From NCBI RefSeq assembly GCF_004054195.1, contig NZ_SBIW01000008.1, positions 310,001 to 374,000 of the forward strand: a DNA stretch of 64,000 bases, read 5' to 3'. Every line of letters starts with the position of its first letter. Position 1 is the first letter of the stretch. Below the pieces are notes generated by a model. The model saw only the letters and a list, made by a program, of their open reading frames with translations, had not been told where the DNA came from and searched no databases. The position numbers and the translations under genes were made by a program. Origin of the DNA: Mucilaginibacter gilvus (GTDB taxonomy: Bacteria > Bacteroidota > Bacteroidia > Sphingobacteriales > Sphingobacteriaceae). Positions 25,756-35,081 of the stretch are shown here, piece by piece.

Positions 25756-25936
25756 CCCTACCGCGGGTTCAGCATTTCAGTTTCGGATGGAAAGCGGGTC
25801 TCGTTAAACGTTTTTCAAAATTGTTTGTCATACCCAAAATAGCGCAGTGTTTTTACATTCTGTATATTCTAAAATTCTGCGAATTCTGATTCAGACAGAT
25901 TTTATTAACTTGCACGCATAAACCAATATTTGATCA

Positions 25937-27073
25937 ATGAAAAACTTCTCGCTAATTGTTGCCATACTCTTGCCGGTAGCGGCTTTTGCACAGAAACCTA
26001 AACCTTTACCAAAAACGTTCGACCTGGTGGTTGGTACTTACACCAGCGGAACCAGTAAGGGCATCTCGGTGTTCCGCTTTTATGCCGAAACCGGCAGGCT
26101 GGCCTACCTGAGCCAGATAGACGGCGTGAGCAATCCATCGTATCTTGCCGTATCTGCCGATAGTAAATTTGTATACTCGGTCAATGAGAACGACCAGGGC
26201 GAGGTAAGCTCTTTCAACTTCGACCCGAAGATGGGGACTTTAAAATTCATCAATAAACAATCTACCCTCGGTGGCTCACCCTGCTATGTATCGGTTGATA
26301 AAGCAAATAAAAGCCTGTTTGTGGCCAACTACAGTGGTGGTAACATTGCAGTATTGCCTTTAAACGAGGATGGTTCTATAGGCCAGGCGGTGCAAACCAT
26401 CAAGGACGACGGTCCATTCGGCCCTAATAAAGAGAGGCAGGAGAAAGCTCACGTGCATACTGCTGTGCTTAGTCCCGATGAAAAATACGTTTTTTACACC
26501 GACTTGGGTACCGATAAGTTGCATATTACCCGCTACAAAGCCGGTAAATCGAGCCCCTTAACAGGTGTTAAACCTGCATTTGTGGCAATCACCCCCGGTG
26601 GTGGTCCGCGCCACATAGATTTTTCGGCAGATAAGAAGCACCTGTACCTGATACAGGAGATGGGCAGCGCCGTTACCATGTTTGACTATAACAACGGTAA
26701 GCTTACCCAAAAACAAAGCGTTACGCTGCTTAGGGATGGCTTTACCGGCGCAACCGGCGCGGCAGATATCCATGTATCGCCAAACGGCTTGTTCCTTTAC
26801 GCCAGCAACCGTGGCGACGCCAATGACATTTCGGTGTTTTCCATTAACCAGGAAACCGGCGAGCTTACCTTTGTGGATCGTCGCGCTACCAATGGCAAAG
26901 CTCCACGTAACTTCGTTATCGATCCTACCGGTACTTTCCTCATCGTAGCCAATCAAAACAGCGACTCGGTTTATGTTTATCGCCTGGATAAAACCACCGG
27001 TAAAATGCTGGGCATTGTTTACAAGATAGATATTGGTAACCCGGTGTGTTTAAAATTTGCACCAGCGAATTAG
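25937..27073 (+). CDS. Secreted lactonase-family beta-propeller (6-phosphogluconolactonase-like)
   Basis: 378 residues with signal peptide (MKNFSLIVAILLPVAAFAQ). The rest is a seven-bladed propeller of the YbhE/Pgl type, with repeated PSYLAVSADSKFVYSVNE- and ASNRGDANDISVFSIN-like blades and the family pattern GGGPRHIDFSADKKHLYLIQ. The cytosolic Pgl lactonase hydrolyses 6-phosphogluconolactone. The signal peptide here points to a periplasmic lactonase for another sugar lactone. Single gene with a strong terminator 45 bases after the stop. Confidence 0.88.
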   Translation: MKNFSLIVAILLPVAAFAQKPKPLPKTFDLVVGTYTSGTSKGISVFRFYAETGRLAYLSQIDGVSNPSYLAVSADSKFVYSVNENDQGEVSSFNFDPKMGTLKFINKQSTLGGSPCYVSVDKANKSLFVANYSGGNIAVLPLNEDGSIGQAVQTIKDDGPFGPNKERQEKAHVHTAVLSPDEKYVFYTDLGTDKLHITRYKAGKSSPLTGVKPAFVAITPGGGPRHIDFSADKKHLYLIQEMGSAVTMFDYNNGKLTQKQSVTLLRDGFTGATGAADIHVSPNGLFLYASNRGDANDISVFSINQETGELTFVDRRATNGKAPRNFVIDPTGTFLIVANQNSDSVYVYRLDKTTGKMLGIVYKIDIGNPVCLKFAPAN

Positions 27074-27074
27074 T

Positions 27075-27104
27075 TGAAAGTAAAAAGTCGAAAGTAAAAA
27101 GTTG
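27075..27104. repeat. Short tandem repeat
   Basis: GAAAGTAAAAAGT appears twice in tandem (spacing 14 bases) directly after the lactonase stop. Confidence 0.6.
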
Positions 27105-27118
27105 ACTGGATATAAAAC

Positions 27119-27151
27119 AGAAAGCCGAAAGCATAATGCTTTCGGCTTTCT
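27119..27151. terminator. Perfect 16-bp terminator hairpin
   Basis: AGAAAGCCGAAAGCAT pairs without mismatch with ATGCTTTCGGCTTTCT around one A. Lies between convergent genes and can stop both. Confidence 0.85.
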
Positions 27152-27216
27152 TGTAAAGGTGTTTAACTTTCGGCTCTTTAATAGCTCCGGTTTAACTTTA
27201 AACCTTCAACTAAATA

Positions 27217-27720
27217 TTACGCTTTCACAAAGGTATAAACAATATATCCGGTGCCGCTGCCTACTGCAACGGGCGACATCAGCGTCATACCAGTACCGCT
27301 AACGGTGCCGACGTTAAGGCGGTAACCTTCCTGTACGTTTTTGGCCTTATCACCTTCGTATAATTTTTTAAACTGCAACTGGGTACCTGTGGTACCACCA
27401 TTAAATACCGACCAGAAGATAGTTTGCGACTGCCCGTTGGTTAAGGTATAAACACCATTGCCGCTGTTAGTGAACTTCCAGGTGCTGCCAATAAATGCGC
27501 TTGGTGCTCCCTGGTCGAAAACGTTTTGTACCGCGTTTGGTACAAGGCCGTCGTAAGTAACGTTTGTCAATGTCCAAGTGCCAACAAATTTACCGCGCGA
27601 TACGCTGGTGGCCGATGTTTCGGTAGATGGCGTAGTGTTGGTATTTTGCGGGGTTGAACACGCTGTAAAAACAAAGCTTAGAGCTAAAATAGCAAGGGAT
27701 GTTTGGAATATCTTTTTCAT
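27217..27720 (-). CDS. Unknown lipoprotein
   Basis: 167 residues from the Met at 27720; the ATG further upstream is not followed by a signal. MKKIFQTSLAILALSFVFTA leads to a lipobox ending in C (TAC-S), then a Thr/Ser/Asn-rich linker and a beta-rich domain (GTWTLTNVTYDGLV, then FIGSTWKFTNSGNGVYTLTN) of lipocalin-like look that Bacteroidota small lipoproteins often have. Ends GTGYIVYTFVKA. Surface or outer-membrane anchoring is expected. No named family. Confidence 0.75.
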   Translation of the reverse strand: MKKIFQTSLAILALSFVFTACSTPQNTNTTPSTETSATSVSRGKFVGTWTLTNVTYDGLVPNAVQNVFDQGAPSAFIGSTWKFTNSGNGVYTLTNGQSQTIFWSVFNGGTTGTQLQFKKLYEGDKAKNVQEGYRLNVGTVSGTGMTLMSPVAVGSGTGYIVYTFVKA

Positions 27721-27903
27721 GGTTTCTTTATATATAATACTATAGCAACATAACACAAATCCTGCCAAAAGGTTACGGCCGTAATTTATTATAGTGTGGG
27801 TTAAACCGCGAAATGTGAAAACATTTAACTCCGCGTCGGCCCAAGTTATACGTAATGGATATTATGCGCTAATGATTCGATAGGCTCACCATGAAGCAGA
27901 ATA

Positions 27904-29046
27904 TTAGCCCTGCTCCTGTTTGCTCTTCTCTATTACTTCTTTGTAATAGTTTTCGTACTCGGGCAGGATGTTGCTTAGCTCAAATTCTTTGGCGCGGGCA
28001 AGGGCGTTCTCTTTAAACTGGTTAAGGCGCTCCTCATCTTCCAAAATATAAATGGCGCGCTCTGCCATGCCGGCCACGTCGCCAACGTCTCTCAGGAAGC
28101 CTGTAACGCCTTCTACGTTCAGTTCGGGCAAGCCACCAGCGTTGCTGCTGATAACAGGCACCTTGCAGGCCATGGCCTCTAAAGCGGCTAAACCGAAGCT
28201 TTCTGATACGGATGGCATCAGGAAAAGGTCGGACACGGACAGAATTTCCTCAATCGCATCCTGTTTGCCCAAGAAGCGTATATGTTCGGAGATGCCCAGG
28301 TCGCGGCCCAATTGTTCGCAAATTGAGCGTTCGCCGCCATCGCCAACCATCAGCAGTTTAGCAGGGATCGTTTTTACCACTTCGGCAAATATCTTCACCA
28401 CATCTTCGGTACGTTTTACTTTGCGAAAGTTGGAGGTGTGTACCAAAACCTTCTCGCCGTTTGGCGCAATAGCCTTTTTAAAGTGGTCCTTTGGTTTGAG
28501 GCTAAAGCGGGTAAGATCAATAAAGTTTGGGATAACCTTAATGTCTTTCTCTATCTTAAAGTACTTATAAGTATCATCTCGCAGATGTGCAGATACGGCG
28601 GTTACACCGTTGGATTTGTTGATGGAGAAGGTAACTACGGGTTTATAGGTGCGGTCTTGCCCAACCAACGTGATATCCGTACCGTGCAGGGTAGTTATAA
28701 AAGGGATATTGATGCCATAGGTAAGCAGTATTTGTTGTGCCATAAAGGCTGCTGAGGCATGAGGGATGGCGTAATGTACGTGCAGTACGTCGAGTTTTTC
28801 GAAGCGTACCACGTCTACCAAACGGCTGGCCAGGGCAAGCTCATAAGGCGGAAAATCAAACAATGGATAATTGGATACGGCAACCTCGTGGTAAAAAAGG
28901 TTCTCCGAGAAAAGATCCAGCCGTGCGGGCTGGTTATAGGTAACGAAATGAACCTGGTGTCCCCTGTCGGCCAGGCCCTTACCTAATTCTGTGGCTACAA
29001 CCCCGCTACCGCCAAATGTAGGGTAACAAACAATTCCGATCTTCAT
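27904..29046 (-). CDS. bshA: N-acetyl-alpha-D-glucosaminyl L-malate synthase
   Basis: First enzyme of bacillithiol synthesis: joins UDP-GlcNAc and L-malate. 380 residues, GT-B fold, glycosyltransferase family 4. The family N-terminus is unmistakable: IGIVCYPTFGGSGVVATELG with the GGSG loop, then HVHYAIPHASAAFMAQQIL, and in the C-terminal domain VLVHTSNFRKVKRTEDVV and LLMVGDGGERS plus the acidic motif SVSESFGLAALEAMACKVP. The genes bshB and bshC are not in the window, as is common in this group. Confidence 0.96.
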   Translation of the reverse strand: MKIGIVCYPTFGGSGVVATELGKGLADRGHQVHFVTYNQPARLDLFSENLFYHEVAVSNYPLFDFPPYELALASRLVDVVRFEKLDVLHVHYAIPHASAAFMAQQILLTYGINIPFITTLHGTDITLVGQDRTYKPVVTFSINKSNGVTAVSAHLRDDTYKYFKIEKDIKVIPNFIDLTRFSLKPKDHFKKAIAPNGEKVLVHTSNFRKVKRTEDVVKIFAEVVKTIPAKLLMVGDGGERSICEQLGRDLGISEHIRFLGKQDAIEEILSVSDLFLMPSVSESFGLAALEAMACKVPVISSNAGGLPELNVEGVTGFLRDVGDVAGMAERAIYILEDEERLNQFKENALARAKEFELSNILPEYENYYKEVIEKSKQEQG

Positions 29047-29387
29047 TTTATGCTGATACGATTTAAGCTGTTATAAAATCATCGCTCCAAATATTACAAC
29101 AATATGAGGTTTACAGATAGCCGTTATAAAGCGTACAAGTTTAACAGCATTTTATTATAAATGTGTTACCGGCGTGTAAAAGTTTGGGGAGGGGATAGGC
29201 AAGAATCAAGAGACAAGAATTAAGACAAGAAATATTGACGCCGGTGCAGCTAATCCCTCCTTGGAGGAGGTGCGCAAGAATGTGTAGTGCAGGGAGGGGT
29301 TAGCGAATAAGCATGGCGGCGAAACCCCTCCCTACCCTCCCAAGGGAGGGAATTATATTAGCGACCAGTGCCGCACCAATAAGCTAC
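29047..29387. other. Intergenic region with palindromic repeats
   Basis: Two REP-like units: GCTAATCCCTCC (29249-29260) facing GGGAGGGGTTAGC (29292-29304), then ACCCCTCCC (29323-29331) and CCCTCCCAAGGGAGGG (29335-29350). These belong to the same kind of GGAGAGG/GGGAGG repeats that flank the insert in icmF. No gene recognised. Confidence 0.6.
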
Positions 29388-29798
29388 TTAAGCAACCCCG
29401 GCTACCCAGTTAACTAACGATGCATCTATTACGCTGTTTACGGCGTTGAGGGCCGCTTTGCTTTTTGATACTCTTTCTAAATCTTCCTGGTAAAAAAAGT
29501 GGCTTACGCCTAACACTTTAAGCATCCCATCTATGCGGGTGTGTTCTTTGTTTTTGTAGCAGCAAATTTTAATGTTACGATAAAAACTGTTGGATTGCAG
29601 GCGGCGGAGCACCTTTTCGAATTCAGCCCCCATGTGCTCGTAATCAAACAAAATCACGTCGGGCTTCACCTCATGGATGGACGGGAAGATCGCTGTTTGG
29701 ACAGAGACCTGGCGCACGGTATTGTAACCGGCCATTAACGCATCGGGGAAAGCTTTTGGGGCTACCAAAAGCACCTTTTTAGTACGCGAACGAATCAT
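29388..29798 (-). CDS. Single-domain receiver-like protein
   Basis: 136 residues starting at the ATG at 29798 (a TTG two codons earlier is the alternative). The fold pattern is that of a response-regulator receiver: VLLVAPKAFPDALMAGYN, then KPDVILFDYEHMG with an Asp in the phosphoacceptor position, IKICCYKNKEHT and VSHFFYQEDLERVSKSKAAL. The acidic pair at the N-terminal end (DD) is absent, so phosphorylation is doubtful. No output domain. A stand-alone signalling or adaptor protein; no neighbouring kinase. Confidence 0.65.
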   Translation of the reverse strand: MIRSRTKKVLLVAPKAFPDALMAGYNTVRQVSVQTAIFPSIHEVKPDVILFDYEHMGAEFEKVLRRLQSNSFYRNIKICCYKNKEHTRIDGMLKVLGVSHFFYQEDLERVSKSKAALNAVNSVIDASLVNWVAGVA

Positions 29799-29916
29799 GC
29801 TCAAATGAAATAGGGTACGTAAAGGTAAAATGTACTTTTTATATTATCAAGCCTTTTTACCTATAAAATTCATATTATTTAACTATTAATGATTGTATTT
29901 ATATTAATAAACGGGC

Positions 29917-29952
29917 AAAAAAAACGCCAGACTTAAAAATTAAGCCCGGCGT
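29917..29952 (-). terminator. Terminator of the SIMPL gene
   Basis: ACGCCAGACTTAA/TTAAGCCCGGCGT hairpin; on the minus strand it is followed by eight T. Confidence 0.8.
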
Positions 29953-29972
29953 AGGAAAAATATCTTAGAAGG

Positions 29973-30659
29973 TTATTTTATTTCGAAAACAGCTTGAATC
30001 TGGAAGCTTAGTTTGATCTTCTTAAAATCGATGTCAGACTCGGGCGTAGCGTCTGCAGCACTAAATGATTTAGCCATATACATTCTTGACTGCGGGAAGC
30101 TACTGTTATCGTTCTCAGTAATATTTATTGCGCTGCCCAATTTATCGCCAAGGCCTGCAACTAAAAATGCTGCCTTATCGCGCGCTGCTAAAAGCGCCTT
30201 TAATTTAAGGTCGTTCTTCAACGAATTTATCTTAGAATAGTCGTAGCTATCAATATTGGTTGCCTGGATGCCTTTAGCGTCTATCTTGCTCAGGATCTGG
30301 TCGAATTTGTTCAGATCGCGAAATTTGATGCCATAGGCTTTGCTTGCTAAGAAATCAGGGTTCTTCTTCTTCTCAGTGGCATAATTCCATGATGAAAGGC
30401 TGTTAACGGTAAAGTCTTCCTTAGCTATCCCGGCTTCGGCAACGGCTTTCTCCAGCTGGCTCTCCAGTTGCGAGATGGTTGTTTTCTTTTTACCATCCAG
30501 GTATTCTTTCAGGGTGATGGTTACGTTGATGATATCGGGAGTAACCTCCATTTCGGCAATACCTGTAACTTCTATTTTGCGGCGCAGATCCACAGTTTGC
30601 GCAAACGTTGTTGTAAATGCTGATGCAACTAAAATGGCTGCTAATACTAATTTTTTCAT
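29973..30659 (-). CDS. SIMPL (DUF541) domain periplasmic protein
   Basis: 228 residues with signal peptide (MKKLVLAAILVASAFTTTFAQ). The SIMPL domain starts with IEVTGIAEMEVTPDIINVTI and includes a long helix KKTTISQLESQLEKAVAEAG and the repeat-like end VAGLGDKLGSAINITE. Proteins of this family (YggE, and the mammalian SIMPL for which it is named) are of unclear role in bacteria, linked to stress and envelope. Monocistronic with its own terminator. Confidence 0.9.
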   Translation of the reverse strand: MKKLVLAAILVASAFTTTFAQTVDLRRKIEVTGIAEMEVTPDIINVTITLKEYLDGKKKTTISQLESQLEKAVAEAGIAKEDFTVNSLSSWNYATEKKKNPDFLASKAYGIKFRDLNKFDQILSKIDAKGIQATNIDSYDYSKINSLKNDLKLKALLAARDKAAFLVAGLGDKLGSAINITENDNSSFPQSRMYMAKSFSAADATPESDIDFKKIKLSFQIQAVFEIK

Positions 30660-30887
30660 GAGGTCTCTTTTGTTGTTATGTGTATGTAGATAGGTTTACG
30701 GGGCTAAGGTTTAATATGTAACACGTATAATATATATGTGTTATGTATTATCTGTAACCCCATTGGCCCTGTGGTGTTTTAAATATTTATAACGTGTCTG
30801 GGATTGTGCTATGGTGCCGAAGAGAAACACACTCGACAGTTGAATGAGCTGCACGCGCCGATGTGGGGCGCCCTGCGCATTTTGCTA

Positions 30888-30916
30888 TAAAAAAAGCCTC
30901 CCTTGTTAAAGGAGGC
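30888..30916 (-). terminator. Terminator of the 86-residue membrane protein gene
   Basis: GCCTCC/GGAGGC hairpin with T run on the minus strand, just past the stop of the following gene. Confidence 0.75.
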
Positions 30917-30943
30917 CGCATATTGTTAAATGCAAAACTACAG

Positions 30944-31204
30944 CTAAACATATTTGCTTTTTTGGCCGGTAACCGCCCGGTCTTCGTCTGTAGAATAGTA
31001 GGGGGTGGTGTTAACCTTTTGTTGTTTGTTGTCGCTATTATCGGCGCGGCGGTTACGCATTAAACGTTTGCGGCGGCGTTTGAGAATGTAGCGTGAACCC
31101 CAATGATCGAACGTACCCGCTACGGCCATTATGCCGCCAATAACAAAGGCGGCGATCATGAAAATGATAAATATGTGGAGCGCGTCTGTGAGCAAATGTC
31201 GCAT
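30944..31204 (-). CDS. Small single-span membrane protein
   Basis: 86 residues: a hydrophobic stretch (ALHIFIIFMIAAFVIGGIMA) at residues 8-27, then a strongly basic region (YILKRRRKRLMRNRRA) and a polar tail. No family recognised. A small protein with one helix, positive-inside, C-terminus in the cytoplasm. The matching terminator supports that it is a transcribed gene. Confidence 0.6.
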   Translation of the reverse strand: MRHLLTDALHIFIIFMIAAFVIGGIMAVAGTFDHWGSRYILKRRRKRLMRNRRADNSDNKQQKVNTTPYYSTDEDRAVTGQKSKYV

Positions 31205-31412
31205 AGTTGAATCCTTTTTTTCATTGTCGGTAAGGCAATAGCCGTGCCCGTTTTGGCAAAAGATAGTTTGAAAAGCGCATTTTTATAGGGGAAAGGTACG
31301 AGGAATAGCTATATTCTTATTAGTAAGGGAATGCTAAAATATTGGGTAGCAACCGGATAATAGTGTATTGTTAACACTACAAATAATGCAAGCGCTCTTT
31401 GGCCTCTAAACC

Positions 31413-32168
31413 CTAAAACCTCCGCAAATATTTTTTATCCACCAATTCGCCGTAGGGGATAGCAGCCGTTTCACCAAGGGTGAACCAGGGGCTATCGTTT
31501 TGTAATACCTGTATATTTTGCGCGGGCATAAAACTCTGCGCCAGCAGGAATACTTTTTTATGAACCGCATTCTCCGCAACATTCAAAATAATAAAGCAAT
31601 GCCCCGGCGAACCGCCGTGAATGAATACATCGCCGGCCTTTAGTTCATTGGCGTCGGGCACGGGTTTCAGTTCCTTTTCCAGCGAGAGGGTGCCCGCGTA
31701 GCTGAATACCAAAGTCATATAACGTATAAAATTAGTATAGCTATAATCCTTTTTTGCTTTGAATGCCCAGCGTTCTTTGCTGTAGCGGTAGCCGTTGGCA
31801 TAATGCTCAAAATCGCATTTAAAGCCGCTGGTGAAATTAAAGCTGATGGCTTGGTAATCCTGCTTTTGAAAAAGGTATTCGGCACGGAGCCGCATAACAG
31901 CGTCGGCGCATTGCTGCAGGTCCTGGCTGCCAATACTCATATCAATAATAGCAGCGGTATATGCGTCGGTACGGGCAATGTCGCCCGCATAAGTTTTGGC
32001 ATGGGTGCCCGAGGGTAAAAGCGGCAGATTTTGCAGATAGGCACCAAAGCTACCGGGGGTAACTGCCACTTGCCGATAGCCGGCGGGTATTTTAAAGCGG
32101 CTGGAAATTTTATCTGCCGGGATAAAGCTAATGCAGGCGAATAAGGTTATGGCAATAAGGTATTTCAT
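31413..32168 (-). CDS. DUF4846 domain secreted protein
   Basis: 251 residues with signal peptide (MKYLIAITLFACISFIPADK). Family pattern FKIPAGYRQVAVTPGSFGAY, then LQNLPLLPSGTHAKTYAGDI, IDMSIGSQDLQQCADAVMRL and VFIHGGSPGHCFIILNVAEN matches DUF4846 as I know it. The ATG overlaps the stop of the M23 peptidase gene (ATGA), so both are cotranslated. The role is unknown; the tight link suggests a partner in cell-wall hydrolysis or its control. Confidence 0.88.
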   Translation of the reverse strand: MKYLIAITLFACISFIPADKISSRFKIPAGYRQVAVTPGSFGAYLQNLPLLPSGTHAKTYAGDIARTDAYTAAIIDMSIGSQDLQQCADAVMRLRAEYLFQKQDYQAISFNFTSGFKCDFEHYANGYRYSKERWAFKAKKDYSYTNFIRYMTLVFSYAGTLSLEKELKPVPDANELKAGDVFIHGGSPGHCFIILNVAENAVHKKVFLLAQSFMPAQNIQVLQNDSPWFTLGETAAIPYGELVDKKYLRRF

Positions 32169-32899
32169 TTGCTTGCTGCTGTTTTAAGTTGCTTAAAGCT
32201 ATTAAATGGAACCGGGATATTCTGAACCAATTTAAAGGTAGAGAAATGGAGGTGCGTTGGCGAACGTTTTTTGTAGGCATTAAGGCCTGTGCGGCCAACC
32301 TCCGCTATTTTTTGTCCGGCTTTAACATAATCGCCCGGGTTGACAAAAATGGCGCGGTTATGAGCGTAGTAAGAGAAGTAGCCGGCATCGGCATTTAAAC
32401 CGGGGTGATAGATCCAAATGTATTTGCCGCCCCGCATATCGCCGGCCGGGTCCCACTCGTTGGTGCAGGCTACAACAATGCCCGGTGCTATGGCCATTAC
32501 GTTTACCGGCTGACCCGTGCGGTCGTCCAGGCAATCCTGGTTTTTATCGTTGATGAAAATATCATGAGCGGGGTGGGCGCCGTGTTTGTTGCCGTCGATG
32601 TAATTGAAGCCTTTATCGTTATAGCCGTTGCCGTTTGTGCCGCCTGCGGCGCGGTAGTTGTAGCTCTGTAAAGGGAAGATCCATTGCTGCGCAACGCCGG
32701 GTTGGCCATGCAATAAATAGTCTTTTGTTACCTGTTGTACAAACCTGCTAATAACGATCTGAGCCTCCTTTTTTTTTACATGGCCTTTTAGCACTTCGTT
32801 ATTGAAAGCGTTAAAATCTTTATATTTACCCGAATCGGTTTGCGCGAGGGCCGGAAGGGTAAAAATTAGGGCGATAAGGCCGGTTAAGAGCTTCTTCAT
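32165..32899 (-). CDS. M23 family peptidase (LytM-type)
   Basis: 244 residues, signal peptide (MKKLLTGLIALIFTLPALAQ). The zinc-peptidase core has HPAHDIFINDKNQDCLDD (first His and Asp ligands), GIVVACTNEWDPAGDM, YFSYYAHNRAIFVNPGDYVK and the closing HLHFS motif. Cuts peptide crosslinks in peptidoglycan. Its stop overlaps the start of the DUF4846 gene by four bases. The insertion of an acidic loop between the His ligand and the core is a minor variation. Confidence 0.9.
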   Translation of the reverse strand: MKKLLTGLIALIFTLPALAQTDSGKYKDFNAFNNEVLKGHVKKKEAQIVISRFVQQVTKDYLLHGQPGVAQQWIFPLQSYNYRAAGGTNGNGYNDKGFNYIDGNKHGAHPAHDIFINDKNQDCLDDRTGQPVNVMAIAPGIVVACTNEWDPAGDMRGGKYIWIYHPGLNADAGYFSYYAHNRAIFVNPGDYVKAGQKIAEVGRTGLNAYKKRSPTHLHFSTFKLVQNIPVPFNSFKQLKTAASK

Positions 32900-33347
32900 A
32901 AGTGGTGATTAAATTTAGGGGATTTTGGGGAGGGATGCAAGAGAGATTTAGGCATTTGGAGCGATGTCATACGTTTTGCAAAGTCGGAGCGGTTTCTGCT
33001 GATTGTTCTATTGTGCCTTGTTAGGAGCGGATTATGATTTATGCTAAACCTGTGGATGTTCATTTCTTTTGGCATCAAAAGAAACGAACCAAAGAAAAGT
33101 GCCGGCCACGTTCCGTTTTGTGAAAGTTAGTGAGCGTTCAGAGTCTGTGCCACCCAAACGTTCCTGATGCCGGTTTTTTAGGAATTTGTTAGGTTCTCCT
33201 GCATGTATTTTATCACGGAATAGGGCAGAGAATTTCCGCAGAATTATTCTCTCTCGTATCTAATAGATTGAACAAGCCTACACGAAACCCGTTCCTAACA
33301 GCGCACAACCGACCATAACGCACTAACAGATAACGAATACATCAAAC
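32900..33347. other. Intergenic region between peptidase and methyltransferase genes
   Basis: About 450 bases. A stretch at 33060-33105 with TTTCTTTTGGCATCAAAAGA then AACGAACCAAAGAAAA has the look of a widespread intergenic repeat. No gene, RNA structure or clear terminator found. Confidence 0.4.
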
Positions 33348-33836
33348 CTACACACCCCAAACCCGCTCCTCTTCCCGTATCCTTACCGTTAGCATAACAG
33401 CATTTAGCAGGCTGAACACAATAGCAGTAGCGTAAAGGTGAAATACAAGGGGGATAACAATGATCTCGCAGATAACGATGAAGTAATTGGGGTGCTTGAA
33501 CATTTTATAGGGACCTTTGCGCACGAAAGCCGAATTGGGAATGCGGAGTATTTTGGTGTTCCAGTATTTGCCTAATGAGCCTATCGTCCATATTTTGAGG
33601 GAGATAAGCAGCAGGAAGATAATGAGCATAAACAGGCTAAACTCGCCGCCGAGGTAAAAGTATTCGGCAATCATGCTGATGATAAAGGCTGTGTGCAGCG
33701 CCACGATGAATGGATAATGCGCCTTGCCAAATTCTTCTGCGCCTTGCGCGCGGGCCCAGGACTCGTTGCGCCTTGCTACAACCAGTTCCAGCAATCGCTG
33801 GAATATAACGAAGCAGATAAATAGTGTGAAATACAT
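33348..33836 (-). CDS. ICMT-like methyltransferase paired with a polyketide synthase
   Basis: 162 residues, at least four membrane helices, with the isoprenylcysteine carboxyl methyltransferase pattern: LRIPNSAFVRKGPYKMFKHP then NYFIVICEIIVIPLVF and the terminal RIREEERVWG. The start lies three bases after the stop of the type III polyketide synthase. This arrangement matches the Bacillus bpsA-bpsB pair, where BpsB methylates alkylpyrones made by BpsA. The role here is inferred from that pairing. Confidence 0.9.
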   Translation of the reverse strand: MYFTLFICFVIFQRLLELVVARRNESWARAQGAEEFGKAHYPFIVALHTAFIISMIAEYFYLGGEFSLFMLIIFLLLISLKIWTIGSLGKYWNTKILRIPNSAFVRKGPYKMFKHPNYFIVICEIIVIPLVFHLYATAIVFSLLNAVMLTVRIREEERVWGV

Positions 33837-33839
33837 AGG

Positions 33840-34895
33840 TTAGTTTTTCATATCCAGTAAAACCATCTCGCTGCTAAAACCGGGACCCATGGCCAGCATC
33901 AATCCGTAACCATCTTCGTAACCTTCGGCCATAAATTTTTCCAATACATAGAGCGCCGTTACGCTGCTCATGTTGCCGTTTTCGTTCATAACCTGGCGCG
34001 TGTTGTGCAAAAAATCGCCTTCCACCTGCAGGGCATCCGCGTAAGCATCCAACACCTTTTTGCCGCCGGGGTGAAAAACAAAATTTTTGATATCCCCCAG
34101 CTCCAGGTTTTGTTTGGCCAGGAAGGCGTCGATATCGCTCCGGATATTCTCGTGGATGAAGGTAGGGATATCTTTGGAGAACAGTACCTTAAAACCTGTG
34201 TCCTTAAAATCCCAGCCCATTACCTCCAACGAATCGTAATAAAGCTTGCTGCTTGCTGCCAGGATCCTGATCTTCTCTTCCGTTTTATGATTATCGCCTT
34301 TTACAATAACCGCGGCTATACCATCGCTAAACAAACTGCTGCCAATAAAATTGCTTTTACTGTAATCGTTTTTAATGAGGGTAAGCGAACATAGTTCCAC
34401 TGCTACCAGCAACACCACCGCATCGGGATTTGCTTTTGCAAGCGTGTTTGCCTTGGCCATACCCGATACTCCCCCGCCACAGCCCAGCCCCCAAACGGGG
34501 ATACGGTTAATATGCGGGTTGAGGCGCATTTTATTAATGATGAGCGCATCGATGCTTGGCGTTGCCAGGCCTGTGGTAGAAACGAAGATCAGGTCGGTAA
34601 TACCCTCTTTGTTTACGCCAGCTTTTGCAACCGCATCTTCGATAGCCCGAATAGAATACTCCAGGGCATTGGTAATATAGTCATCGTTACGCTGCTCGAA
34701 AGTGTTGGATTCGGCATAGTAGGTGATGGGTTTGCAGAAGTTGCGTGTAACAATTTCCGTATTATCAAAGGCGGGCATCAGGCGGTCCACCTGCGGGAAA
34801 TGTTCTACAAACAAGGCACGGGCCTGGGCCTTTACATCCTGCTGTTTTACTTTATAGGGAAGGCTTACGCCTGATACTGAAGCTATAGATGGCAT
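33840..34895 (-). CDS. Type III polyketide synthase (chalcone/stilbene synthase family)
   Basis: 351 residues that condense malonyl-CoA on an acyl starter, probably giving alkylpyrones or alkylresorcinols. The catalytic Cys139 is in VWGLGCGGGVSGM; the His is in NFVFHPGGKKVLDA, and the Asn in NENGNMSSVTALYVLEKF. Length and motifs fit the BpsA/PKS18-type bacterial branch. The downstream ICMT-like gene supports a methylated pyrone product. Substrate length cannot be read from the sequence. Confidence 0.95.
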   Translation of the reverse strand: MPSIASVSGVSLPYKVKQQDVKAQARALFVEHFPQVDRLMPAFDNTEIVTRNFCKPITYYAESNTFEQRNDDYITNALEYSIRAIEDAVAKAGVNKEGITDLIFVSTTGLATPSIDALIINKMRLNPHINRIPVWGLGCGGGVSGMAKANTLAKANPDAVVLLVAVELCSLTLIKNDYSKSNFIGSSLFSDGIAAVIVKGDNHKTEEKIRILAASSKLYYDSLEVMGWDFKDTGFKVLFSKDIPTFIHENIRSDIDAFLAKQNLELGDIKNFVFHPGGKKVLDAYADALQVEGDFLHNTRQVMNENGNMSSVTALYVLEKFMAEGYEDGYGLMLAMGPGFSSEMVLLDMKN

Positions 34896-34975
34896 ATAAA
34901 AGAGGGCAATGTATAGAGGTACAATAGTAATATGACTTAAATTGTTTCGGGCGTGTAAAATACCCGGCGCAACTT

Positions 34976-34991
34976 ATTTACTTACGTAAAT
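34976..34991. promoter_or_regulatory. Short palindrome upstream of the polyketide synthase gene
   Basis: ATTTAC-TTAC-GTAAAT, perfect six-base arms, about 80 bases before the ATG. It shares the core TACTTACGTA with the 45-bp palindrome at 14889-14933. Confidence 0.4.
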
Positions 34992-35081
34992 GAGTCTGCG
35001 ATGGATGGGTGTACCGAATACAGGAAGAAAAAGAGAAGGGTTGCTCTGATTATTGTTATTGTTGTAAGAGTTGGTTGAACC

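Larger units (their letters stand above)
25576..25895. repeat. 320-bp interval with 30-bp inverted ends (MITE-like)
   Basis: The left end (25576-25605) and the right end (25866-25895) are inverted copies with 27 of 30 bases matching; both start TCTGAATCAGAATT and contain AGAATTTTAGAAT. The interval holds the terminator of the preceding gene and a diverged R1 copy, and no gene. Structure fits a miniature transposable element or a paired intergenic repeat. Confidence 0.6.
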
